A DNA stretch of 27,608 nt from JAQBYK01 sp964499425. GTDB lineage: Bacteria > Patescibacteriota > Gracilibacteria > UBA1369 > LOWO2-01-FULL-3. Positions 21,112-27,608 of this stretch are shown in pieces. The notes beneath the pieces were generated by a model, which had not been told where the DNA came from, searched no databases, and worked only from the letters and a program-made list of their open reading frames with translations. The stretch's first letter is position 1; every line of letters begins with the position of its first letter. Both the position numbers and the translations under genes were made by a program. The stretch is from NCBI GenBank assembly GCA_964499425.1, contig CAZCLD010000011.1, forward strand, positions 1 to 27,608, read 5' to 3'.

Positions 21112-22326
21112 ATGCGACTTAAGACTCCTATCGTAAAGGTTCGCGATGTCGAAATGGGTGGCAATCACCCTATTGTTATCCAGTCCATGACAAACACCGA
21201 CACTGCGGATGCACAACTTACAGCAAATCAATGCATTGAGCTTGCAGACGCAGGCTCCGAGATTGTGCGTATCACAGTAAATGATGAAAAAGCAGCCCAA
21301 GCTGTTATGGAAATCCGGAAAATACTCGATGACAGGGGATACTCCCATTTGCCGATCGTAGGGGATTTCCATTATAACGGGCACACACTTCTAACCGACT
21401 ACCCAAAATGTGCTTTAACATTAGACAAATATAGAATAAACCCCGGAAATATCGATTATGGAAGCAGGGAAAATAAAAATTTTGAAACAATAGTCAAGGT
21501 CGCCATCGAAAACGACAAGCCCGTAAGGATAGGAGCCAATTGGGGCTCAATTGATCAAAGGCTTCTAACAGAGATGATGGACAAAAACTCAAACATAGCT
21601 AAACCAAAATCAGACAAGGAAGTCATTATAGATACTTTAGTAAAAAGTGCGCTGAGATCCGCAGAGAACGCAGAAAAACTCGGACTTAAGAACAACAAAA
21701 TTGTACTTAGTGTCAAAATGTCAGATGTCCAGGATGTAATAAGTGCCTATGAATTGCTTAATCAAAGGATGCTCAATCACCCATACGTCCTGCATCTAGG
21801 GCTAACAGAAGCCGGAAGCGGCATGCAAGGACTGATTGCAAGCAGCGCTGTCCTTGCCATCCTACTAAATCAGGGAATAGGCGACACGATACGAATATCC
21901 CTTACACCGAAACCAGGCGAGCCTAGAACAAAAGAAGTCGAAGCATGCAAAACTCTTCTTCAGGCAATGGGTTATCGCCACTTCAAGCCTCAAGTGACAA
22001 GTTGCCCAGGGTGTGGGCGCACCGAGAGTGCTTTCTTTCAAGATTTAGCAAAGGACGTAAATCAATACATTTCTATAAAAATGAGTGAGTGGCAAAAAAA
22101 ATATCCACGAGTCACTGAAATGAGGGTGGCTGTAATGGGTTGTACAGTAAATGGGCCAGGAGAGTCCAAGCACGCTGATATTGCAATTAGCCTTCCGGGA
22201 AAAATGGAAGAACCGGTTGCGCCAACATATATAAGGGGGAAATTCCACAAAAACCTTACTGGCGAGAAAATTCCAGAACAATTCATAGAATTGTTAGAAA
22301 ATTTTATAAAAACTTGCTACTGTTGA
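21112..22326 (+). CDS. ispG: 4-hydroxy-3-methylbut-2-en-1-yl diphosphate synthase
   Basis: Penultimate enzyme of the MEP isoprenoid pathway; it uses a 4Fe-4S cluster to convert MEcPP to HMBPP. It has 404 residues. The N-terminal TIM barrel is clear (IVIQSMTNTDTAD near 21-33, RINPGNI near 108-114). The C-terminal Fe-S domain has Cys298 and Cys301 (SCPGCGRTE), Cys344 (VMGCTVNGPGE) and Glu351, the usual three-Cys-plus-Glu cluster set. No insertion domain as in plant or chlamydial forms is present. The end, CYC, is unusual. No other MEP gene is in the window. The stop is 19 bp before dcd, so transcription may continue into the nucleotide genes. Confidence 0.96.
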   Translation: MRLKTPIVKVRDVEMGGNHPIVIQSMTNTDTADAQLTANQCIELADAGSEIVRITVNDEKAAQAVMEIRKILDDRGYSHLPIVGDFHYNGHTLLTDYPKCALTLDKYRINPGNIDYGSRENKNFETIVKVAIENDKPVRIGANWGSIDQRLLTEMMDKNSNIAKPKSDKEVIIDTLVKSALRSAENAEKLGLKNNKIVLSVKMSDVQDVISAYELLNQRMLNHPYVLHLGLTEAGSGMQGLIASSAVLAILLNQGIGDTIRISLTPKPGEPRTKEVEACKTLLQAMGYRHFKPQVTSCPGCGRTESAFFQDLAKDVNQYISIKMSEWQKKYPRVTEMRVAVMGCTVNGPGESKHADIAISLPGKMEEPVAPTYIRGKFHKNLTGEKIPEQFIELLENFIKTCYC

Positions 22327-22345
22327 TCCCACCTAACCAAAAAAC

Positions 22346-22927
22346 ATGATTCTTTCTGATAAGACACTCAAAGAAATGATCAAGAGCGGAGAGCTCGTTG
22401 TTGATCCAATTGATGAGAAATCAATCCAACCAGCTTCAATAGATTGCCGCCTTGGAGATCACTTTCTCGTAGTTGAAGAAAACCAGATGGACATAATTAC
22501 TTTGGACTCCGAAATCAAATATAGAGAGTATCAGGGCAGCTCGATAACCATTCCTCCACACTCTTTTCTGCTCGCCACGACACAAGAATATATTGAAGTG
22601 CCAAGTGATATAACATCATTTGTAGAAGGGCGTAGCTCGATTGGTCGTATAGGTCTTTTTATACAAAACGCGGGGTGGGTCGATCCTGGATTTAAAGGCC
22701 GCATAACGCTTGAACTTTATAATGCAGGCTCTCTCCCAATAAAACTTGAAGCAGGCAAAAGAATATGCCAATTGGTTTTTTGTAAAATGGACCATCGTGC
22801 GCAGAATCCATATAAGGGAAAATACCAAGGACAGAGAAAAGCGGTTGGTAGCCGCATATATCAGGATCAGGACAGACTGCATATTGGCCTCGATCAACCA
22901 CTAAAAGATCTTAAAAAAACAGTATGA
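22346..22927 (+). CDS. dcd: dCTP deaminase
   Basis: Converts dCTP to dUTP (or directly to dUMP in bifunctional members) to feed thymidylate synthesis. It has 193 residues, the usual length. Motifs: SIQPASIDCRLGDHF near 26-40, the active-site VEGRSSIGRIGLFIQNAGWV near 93-112, and GFKGRITLELYN, with Glu123 as the catalytic glutamate. It is a dUTPase-fold trimer in its family. The stop TGA overlaps the thyA start (ATGA), so the two are translationally coupled. Whether it also hydrolyses dUTP cannot be told by eye, and no dUTPase gene is in the window. Confidence 0.96.
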   Translation: MILSDKTLKEMIKSGELVVDPIDEKSIQPASIDCRLGDHFLVVEENQMDIITLDSEIKYREYQGSSITIPPHSFLLATTQEYIEVPSDITSFVEGRSSIGRIGLFIQNAGWVDPGFKGRITLELYNAGSLPIKLEAGKRICQLVFCKMDHRAQNPYKGKYQGQRKAVGSRIYQDQDRLHIGLDQPLKDLKKTV

Positions 22928-23736
22928 AACAATATTTGGAACTAGTAAAAGAAGTGCTTGAAAACGGAACAGAAAAAAGTGATAGAACTGGTACAGGTAC
23001 TATCTCAATTTTTGGTGCCCAAAAGAAGTATGATTTAAGAGAAGGATTCCCAATGGTTACGACAAAAAAAGTACGATATGACGCTATTGTAAGAGAGCTT
23101 TTGTGGTTTTTGCGCGGATCTACAAATATTAATGACGATCTTACTCAGCATACCCCTATTTGGGATGCCTGGGCTGATGAAAAAGGAGAGCTGGGACCAA
23201 TTTACGGATTTCAGTGGCGAAAATGGCGCAAAATAAAAGAGAAATCAGACGGAACAATCGAAAAAATCCATATCGATCAAATTCAAGGGGCAATCGACAC
23301 AATCAAGAACAATCCAGATTCTCGGCGCATAATTGTGAGTGGATGGAATGTTGCAGATATAGAAGAAATGGCTCTGCCTCCATGCCACACGCTTTTCCAG
23401 TTTTACGTAGTTGATGACCGATTAGATCTTCAACTCTACCAGCGTAGCGCCGATATTGCGTTGGGAGTGCCATATAACATCGCTAGTTATGCGACACTTC
23501 TCAGCATGGTGGCTCAGGAATGCGACCTCACTCCAGGAGTATTTGTCCACACTCTCGGTGATGCCCACATTTACTCGAACCATATAGAGGGCTTAAAGCA
23601 GCAGCTCACTCGTACCCCAAAAAGTCTTCCTCATCTAGAAATAGCCAAAAAATCCTTCTGGGATCTCAAATTTGAGGATTTCGAGCTCAAAGATTATGAG
23701 CACGATAAGTTCATCAAATTCCCAATTGCTGTATAA
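22924..23736 (+). CDS. thyA: Thymidylate synthase
   Basis: Methylates dUMP to dTMP with methylene-tetrahydrofolate, which becomes dihydrofolate. It has 270 residues. Landmarks: SDRTGTGTISIFG near 19-31, LLWFLRGSTNI near 59-69, the catalytic Cys154 in ALPPCHTLFQFYV, the dUMP-binding YQRSADIALGVPYNIASYA stretch, and HIYSNHIEGLKQQLTR. It overlaps dcd by 4 bp. folA follows 7 bp later and recycles the dihydrofolate made here, giving a compact dcd-thyA-folA pathway unit. Confidence 0.98.
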   Translation: MKQYLELVKEVLENGTEKSDRTGTGTISIFGAQKKYDLREGFPMVTTKKVRYDAIVRELLWFLRGSTNINDDLTQHTPIWDAWADEKGELGPIYGFQWRKWRKIKEKSDGTIEKIHIDQIQGAIDTIKNNPDSRRIIVSGWNVADIEEMALPPCHTLFQFYVVDDRLDLQLYQRSADIALGVPYNIASYATLLSMVAQECDLTPGVFVHTLGDAHIYSNHIEGLKQQLTRTPKSLPHLEIAKKSFWDLKFEDFELKDYEHDKFIKFPIAV

Positions 23737-23737
23737 T
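23732..23737 (+). promoter_or_regulatory. -10 box for folA, overlapping the thyA stop codon
   Basis: TATAAT contains the thyA stop TAA and lies 6 nt before the GTG at 23744. The -35 region is weak (TTCATC at 16 bp). It is the same arrangement as before mnmA. Confidence 0.5.
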
Positions 23738-23743
23738 GGGTTC

Positions 23744-24265
23744 GTGAAAACCCCACCAATTTACATCATAGTTGCTGTCGATGAAAATAACGGCATAGGA
23801 AAAGACGGGAAACTTCCTTGGCATTTCTCAAAGGAATTAAAATACTTCCAGAAAACGACTGCCGAAACAAGCGATCATGAAAAGCAAAATGCTGTCATCA
23901 TGGGGAGGAAAACCTGGGAATCGATCTCACCCAAATATCGTCCTCTCAAAAATCGGCAAAACATTGTGATGACGCGTGATCACAATTTCAAAGTTGATGG
24001 CGCAAAAGTCGCCAACTCTTTAGAAGAAGCGATCTCACTTGCTGATAACGAAACAGAAAAAATCTTCATAATCGGTGGAGGCAAGGTGTTTGAAGAAAGC
24101 CTGGAAAATCCTCAATTAGACGGCATTTATCTCACAAAAATTCAATCGAAGTACGATTGTGATACTTTCTTCCCAGATATACCTTCTCAATTCAACAAAA
24201 CTCAAGAACTTGGAGAAGACCAAGAGGATTCAGTGAAACTAAAATATACTCTACACGAAAAATAG
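23744..24265 (+). CDS. folA: Dihydrofolate reductase
   Basis: Reduces dihydrofolate to tetrahydrofolate with NADPH, closing the thyA cycle. It has 173 residues. Motifs: IYIIVAVDENNGIGKDGKLPW near 6-26 contains the Met20-loop region, then GRKTWESI with the Arg/Thr NADPH-binding signature, and IFIIGGGKVFEESL near the C-terminal half (the GGxxVY-type motif). Asp/Glu at the catalytic position of the first helix is likely in FSKELKYF. GTG 23744 is preferred: it directly begins the conserved strand and lies 6 nt after TATAAT. Upstream in-frame ATGs fall inside thyA. Convergent with the membrane protein at 24274. Confidence 0.95.
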   Translation: MKTPPIYIIVAVDENNGIGKDGKLPWHFSKELKYFQKTTAETSDHEKQNAVIMGRKTWESISPKYRPLKNRQNIVMTRDHNFKVDGAKVANSLEEAISLADNETEKIFIIGGGKVFEESLENPQLDGIYLTKIQSKYDCDTFFPDIPSQFNKTQELGEDQEDSVKLKYTLHEK

Positions 24266-24273
24266 CAGGCAAA

Positions 24274-24747
24274 TCAGCCTATACAAATATTGCAGTTGTC
24301 ATTCAATTGCCTATTGACTAGCCTAAGACCAGCGGCCATAAGAAACAAACTCACAATTTTGAATGCAAGATTGTAAGTAGTGAAAACCGTAAGGCCAAGG
24401 CTAACACCAAACAAAGATATCACCGGCAAAGTGCAAGCAGTACAAAAAACAGTAAATCCCCCAACTAATAAACCGGCGCCTGTAGCAGATGAGGCAGCCA
24501 ATTTGGATCGTCTCTTTTGGAAAAGAGTCACGACTCCAGCAATCATAATTCCTGCCATCAAACTCAGCAGAACCGAGAAAATCACATTGGTAGCATTATA
24601 ATTTCCTCCCACTACACACATAAGATCTCGAACCCCAGGAAGATTCTTCATCATCCAGAAGTTGAGATCGAAAAAGAGCACAGCAGACCCAATCATTACA
24701 AATAATTGTGTAGGACTAGCCAGATTTTTTAGAACTGCCAACTTCAT
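24274..24747 (-). CDS. Small membrane protein with paired cysteines, coupled to the DsbA-like gene
   Basis: Protein of 157 residues with four probable transmembrane helices (about 14-33, 55-78, 88-115, 117-142). It has five cysteines in a suggestive layout: Cys44 in the first loop, Cys102 and Cys105 in FCTACTLPVISLFG (CxxC), and Cys152/Cys155 at the C-terminus (CNIC). The start is 1 nt after the stop of the DsbA-like gene (TAAAATG), so the two are coupled. A role as a quinone-linked oxidant (DsbB/VKOR analogue) or reductant (CcdA-like) for that protein is inference. A metal transporter similar to MerT/MerC is an alternative. I do not recognise the family with certainty. Confidence 0.75.
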   Translation of the reverse strand: MKLAVLKNLASPTQLFVMIGSAVLFFDLNFWMMKNLPGVRDLMCVVGGNYNATNVIFSVLLSLMAGIMIAGVVTLFQKRRSKLAASSATGAGLLVGGFTVFCTACTLPVISLFGVSLGLTVFTTYNLAFKIVSLFLMAAGLRLVNRQLNDNCNICIG

Positions 24748-24748
24748 T

Positions 24749-25504
24749 TTATTTTGCTAACTCTGCTTCGATTACAGATTCAAAAGCCGCAAACGGTTGA
24801 GCACCTGAAATGACATTTCCATTAACAATGAATCCAGGAGTTCCACCAATACCAGCTCTTGCAGCATCAGCCTGATCGCCATCAATCTCCTCCTTAAATT
24901 TGTCGGTATCAATGCAATCATCTAATTCATCGGAGTCTACACTTAGCTCTGCAGCTTTCTCCCTCAATAGGTCAAATTTTATTCCCGCCTGATCCGTGGT
25001 CTGGAATATTTCGTCATGAATCGCGAAATATCCCTCATCTCCCGCCTGATCCCTTACACACTCGGCAAAAAGAGCTGCAGGATAAGCATCAGCATGAAAA
25101 CTCAGAGGTAGATCACGGTAAACAAATTTAACTTTTCCTGTATCAATGTAGTTTTCTTTAATCTGAGGCAAAGTGTCGGTATAAAACTTAACACAGAAAG
25201 GACATTGATAATCGGAAAACTCTACAATGACCACAGGGGCATCATCCTCACCCAAAAATGCATCGTCATCCGTAAAATCACCATCTACTTTTGTGGGTTT
25301 GGGAGCACCCCGATCCCCAGGCGCATTTTCTGCGATATAGGAATCAATACCATCCGCTATCTGAGCCTGTAAATCCTCAGCATCCATGCCGCCGCCCCCA
25401 CCATTCCCTGAAACCTGAGTCCCAAGATATACGAGGGAACCAGAAATAACTGATGATGCAAAAACGATCGCAACTATCAGTCCTGTACTACTATTCTTTG
25501 CCAT
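24749..25504 (-). CDS. Membrane-anchored DsbA-like thiol:disulfide oxidoreductase
   Basis: Protein of 251 residues. An N-terminal signal anchor (about 8-29) is followed by a Gly-rich linker (33-40) and a charged stalk. The thioredoxin-fold DsbA domain lies at about 78-251, with active site CPFC at 101-104 in SDYQCPFCVKFY and cis-Pro in GGTPGFIVNG. Two more Cys (in ECVRD and DDCID) may form a structural disulfide, as in BdbD/DsbA-like proteins of this class. It acts outside the membrane to form or shuffle disulfides. ATG 25504 fits the start; an ATG at 25549 would lie before the promoter -10. The downstream membrane protein is 1 nt away and is the likely partner. Confidence 0.93.
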   Translation of the reverse strand: MAKNSSTGLIVAIVFASSVISGSLVYLGTQVSGNGGGGGMDAEDLQAQIADGIDSYIAENAPGDRGAPKPTKVDGDFTDDDAFLGEDDAPVVIVEFSDYQCPFCVKFYTDTLPQIKENYIDTGKVKFVYRDLPLSFHADAYPAALFAECVRDQAGDEGYFAIHDEIFQTTDQAGIKFDLLREKAAELSVDSDELDDCIDTDKFKEEIDGDQADAARAGIGGTPGFIVNGNVISGAQPFAAFESVIEAELAK

Positions 25505-25528
25505 AATTTTTTGGTTAGTCTTTCCACA

Positions 25529-25534
25529 ATTATA
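25529..25534 (-). promoter_or_regulatory. -10 box of the DsbA-like operon
   Basis: TATAAT on the minus strand, 24 nt before the ATG, with a weak -35 (TTTTTT, 25552-25557) at 17 bp. Confidence 0.5.
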
Positions 25535-25599
25535 ACGTAAAACCAGCATTCAAAAAAGTGATAACAGTCACATTTGAAACCAAGTCAATCTCTTTGGTT

Positions 25600-26694
25600 C
25601 TAATTTAAAAAGGCAAACCTCCTATCCACCCATTTTGTCTTTGAGTAAACCTTCTTTCCATCAAACCAAAGCTCAGCCTTTGCAGGTTTAAACTTGAAAA
25701 TCAGATCCCAGTGATTAGTTGAATCATTGCCATTTGGACATTCTTCGTAGCATTTTCCAAGAGCCATGTGCAAACTCTTACCCATTTTCTCATCAAAGAG
25801 AATTTGTCTCGTGCCCTCCTTGATATTATCATTCATCCCAAACGCAAATTCGCCATAATAGCGTGAGCCAGGATCAGTATTTAGAATTTTAGTTAGAGCT
25901 TTTTGGTTGTTTGACTCTTCCTTAACGACTTTACCGTCTTCCAGCCACAACTTCACCCAATCAAAATCATGAGAACGATAGTGAGTTGGAATATTGTATC
26001 GAATAACTCCATTTACCCCTGTCTTAACAGGAGAAGTAAATATCTCCCCGTCCGGAAGGTTACATTTCCCACAACAGGTCTTCCACTTTTGCCCGCCCAC
26101 TTTCACTTTCAGGTCAGTCTCTTTCCCCTTGATATGAACCTCTTTAACCTTCGTCATCAATTTCTTGAATTTGATCTGTTTCTTTTCTTCCTTCTTCCAG
26201 TCCAGCAAGCAACTATCAAAAACAAAATCCTCCCACTCCTCTATGCTTTTTTTTGCAAGGGCAGCAGAGGCTAAATTGGGATAATAAAAAAGGCACCACT
26301 TCTTTTTATGCAAGATATCAGACAGGGGCTTGCGAGCCTTTTGCACCATCATGATCTTCTTGTGGGGCACATCGGTAAGCTCGTAAGGATTAGAATCAGA
26401 CACAATCTGTACCATCGCGTCGTAACTATCCACAATTTTCTTATCCAAAGGTGTCAAAAGCGTCATCTGCCTTTTATTTGCGTGCTCGAAAAAGATCTTA
26501 GCCAACTCGTCACGCGAAAATCTGACATCAACCTGATCTGCTCCAGCTTTGATGCACTCGCGATAAACTTCCTTTACAAGGGGATATGAGTCGAATCCAT
26601 AGCCGCGTATGAGAACCTTTTCGCCTTTCTTAACCGCAATGGAATAATTTGTGATTATGTCCGCTAATTTGCGAATCTTTGTTCGGTCGACCAT
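25600..26694 (-). CDS. M29-family metallo-aminopeptidase
   Basis: Cytoplasmic two-metal aminopeptidase of the AmpS/AmpT/PepS type that removes N-terminal residues from peptides. It has 364 residues, the usual length. Family marks: LADIITNYSIAVKKGEKVLI near the N-terminus, and the metal-site segments GEFAFGMND (Glu), ILFDEKMGKSLHMALGKCY (Glu and His) and STNHWDLIFKF (His and Asp). Start at 26694 matches the family N-terminus. It lies 29 bp behind proA on the same strand, and a 9-bp inverted repeat spans the junction. Confidence 0.92.
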   Translation of the reverse strand: MVDRTKIRKLADIITNYSIAVKKGEKVLIRGYGFDSYPLVKEVYRECIKAGADQVDVRFSRDELAKIFFEHANKRQMTLLTPLDKKIVDSYDAMVQIVSDSNPYELTDVPHKKIMMVQKARKPLSDILHKKKWCLFYYPNLASAALAKKSIEEWEDFVFDSCLLDWKKEEKKQIKFKKLMTKVKEVHIKGKETDLKVKVGGQKWKTCCGKCNLPDGEIFTSPVKTGVNGVIRYNIPTHYRSHDFDWVKLWLEDGKVVKEESNNQKALTKILNTDPGSRYYGEFAFGMNDNIKEGTRQILFDEKMGKSLHMALGKCYEECPNGNDSTNHWDLIFKFKPAKAELWFDGKKVYSKTKWVDRRFAFLN

Positions 26695-26696
26695 GA

Positions 26697-26734
26697 AAGT
26701 GAGGTTAGTATTTTGGAGCTATTCTACCTCACTT
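26697..26734 (-). promoter_or_regulatory. Inverted repeat and promoter at the proA-aminopeptidase junction
   Basis: Perfect 9-bp arms AAGTGAGGT (26697-26705) and ACCTCACTT (26726-26734) enclose 20 nt and cover the proA stop codon and the aminopeptidase leader. A promoter, TTGTAG (26744-26749), 17 bp, TAGAAT (26721-26726), shares the site. It could be an operator, an mRNA hairpin that controls translation, or a weak terminator without T-run. Confidence 0.5.
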
Positions 26735-27608
26735 GCCCATCTCCTACAATCTGCCATTTGTAGGAAGTCAGTTCTTTGATGCCCATAGGACCGCGAGCAT
26801 GGAGTTTTTGCGTGCTGATACCAACTTCTGCGCCCAAACCAAATACAGCACCATCAGTAAAACGAGTAGAAGCATTCACAAAGACGGAGGAAGCATCAAC
26901 ACTTTTCAAGAATTTTTCAGCACTACCTTTATCCTCAGTCAAAATAGCCTCACTGTGCATGGAGCCTAGTTTATTTATATGGGCGATCGCTTCATCGAGA
27001 CTATCCACCGTCTTTATTGACATCTTCAGACTCAAATACTCAAATCCAAAATGTTCTTCACCTGCTTGATGGAGTAAATCCTTAGAATAACTATTCCTCA
27101 GAGCATTGTAAGAATCCTTATCAGCAAAAATCTCGACCTTCTTTTCCTCTAATTGATGAATAATCTTAGGCAGATCAGATAAACGGGATTTATGAATAAT
27201 CAAAGTATCAAGTGAATTACACACACTTGGTCGCTGAGTTTTAGCATTGAAAATAATGCCTGGAGCCTTATCCAAATCTCCTGATTCGTCGAAATAGGTG
27301 TGACAAACGCCCCGACCAGTTTCAATCACAGGGATCGTGGATGTAATCCTAACGTGATCAATCAATTTCTGGCTTCCGCGTGGAACAATCACGTCAACAT
27401 ACTTGTCTGCCTTTAAAAAATCACTGACTATGCTGCGATCATTGGGGAGAAGGACAACAATATCCTTGAGGTCACCCAAGACTTCCTCAATGATACCCTG
27501 CAAAACTTTGTTAGTATTTTCACACTGAGACCCACCCTTCATAACACAGGCATTCTTTGACTTGAAGCATAGAGCAAAAATATCAACGATAACATTTGGC
27601 CTTGCTTC
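26724..27608 (-). CDS. proA: Gamma-glutamyl phosphate reductase, C-terminal part (runs off the window)
   Basis: Second step of proline synthesis: NADPH reduction of glutamyl-5-phosphate to the semialdehyde. The open frame continues to the window end, giving 294 residues of about 415. The frame upstream of ATG 27542 encodes EARPNVIVDIFALCFKSKNA, the conserved region before the KGGSQ motif, so 27542 is not the start. Aldehyde-dehydrogenase-fold marks include the catalytic Cys in TGRGVCHTYFDE, and NASTRFTDGAVFGLGAEVGI near the C-terminus followed by LHARGPMGIKELTSYKW. The partner gene proB is not in view. It shares its strand with the aminopeptidase. Confidence 0.96.
   Translation of the reverse strand, partial: EARPNVIVDIFALCFKSKNACVMKGGSQCENTNKVLQGIIEEVLGDLKDIVVLLPNDRSIVSDFLKADKYVDVIVPRGSQKLIDHVRITSTIPVIETGRGVCHTYFDESGDLDKAPGIIFNAKTQRPSVCNSLDTLIIHKSRLSDLPKIIHQLEEKKVEIFADKDSYNALRNSYSKDLLHQAGEEHFGFEYLSLKMSIKTVDSLDEAIAHINKLGSMHSEAILTEDKGSAEKFLKSVDASSVFVNASTRFTDGAVFGLGAEVGISTQKLHARGPMGIKELTSYKWQIVGDGQVR

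Noticed and set aside
21112..22927. Alternative genetic code with UGA as glycine (Gracilibacteria/Absconditabacteria)
   Set aside because: ispG and dcd end in TGA at the expected family C-termini, and no conserved glycine is encoded by TGA in any gene read.

Overview
The window is gene-dense bacterial DNA, AT-leaning, read with the standard code: UGA ends ispG and dcd and is not read as glycine. Anchored PAS, SLH and C39-type surface proteins, a membrane-anchored DsbA-like protein, several unrecognised small proteins and near-absence of Shine-Dalgarno sequences suggest a Patescibacteria (CPR) member. The window holds metabolic genes many of that group lack (glutathione synthesis, ispG, proA), so a less reduced lineage such as Peregrinibacteria is possible. 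The placement is inference.

Layout. 1-2489 (minus): 5' part of leuS, a membrane-anchored PAS protein and a polytopic membrane protein. 2546-6390 (plus): corA, rpsO, pnp and tRNA-Gly(GCC). The last 14 bases of the tRNA region recur 77 bp downstream, next to a pilin-like C-terminal fragment. 6645-9916 (minus): an SGNH hydrolase and a secreted 771-residue SLH/cysteine-peptidase-like protein. 9917-10478 has no protein gene. It holds a strong promoter, three tandem hairpins of 76-80 nt, a smaller hairpin and a textbook terminator, which I read as an unrecognised structured RNA of about 400 nt. 10479-15283: ArsP/YraQ-type permease, two divergent hypotheticals, mnmA and an AspD-like PLP enzyme. 15368-19852: PEBP/YbhB protein, a second SLH/C39 protein, a 2Fe-2S ferredoxin, and a glutaredoxin-gshF operon. 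19996-24265: PiT-type phosphate transporter, ispG and a dcd-thyA-folA nucleotide/folate cluster. 24274-27608 (minus): a cysteine-containing membrane protein coupled to a DsbA-like protein, an M29 aminopeptidase and the 3' part of proA.

Functional links. dcd, thyA and folA supply dUMP precursors, dTMP and recycled folate. Glutaredoxin and GshF make and use glutathione, with a ferredoxin diverging from the same short intergenic region. The DsbA-like protein and its membrane neighbour look like a disulfide module that could serve the cysteine-rich SLH protein. rpsO and pnp keep their common bacterial adjacency.

Most striking. (1) The three-hairpin RNA gene. (2) A promoter architecture in which a TATAAT-like -10 box lies 6-7 nt before the start codon in at least nine genes, predicting leaderless mRNAs and resolving several starts, including GTG starts for folA and the glutaredoxin. 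(3) The tRNA 3'-end repeat with the pilin remnant. (4) Operator-like palindromes at several promoters, one containing a 15-base match to the core of the E. coli lac operator.
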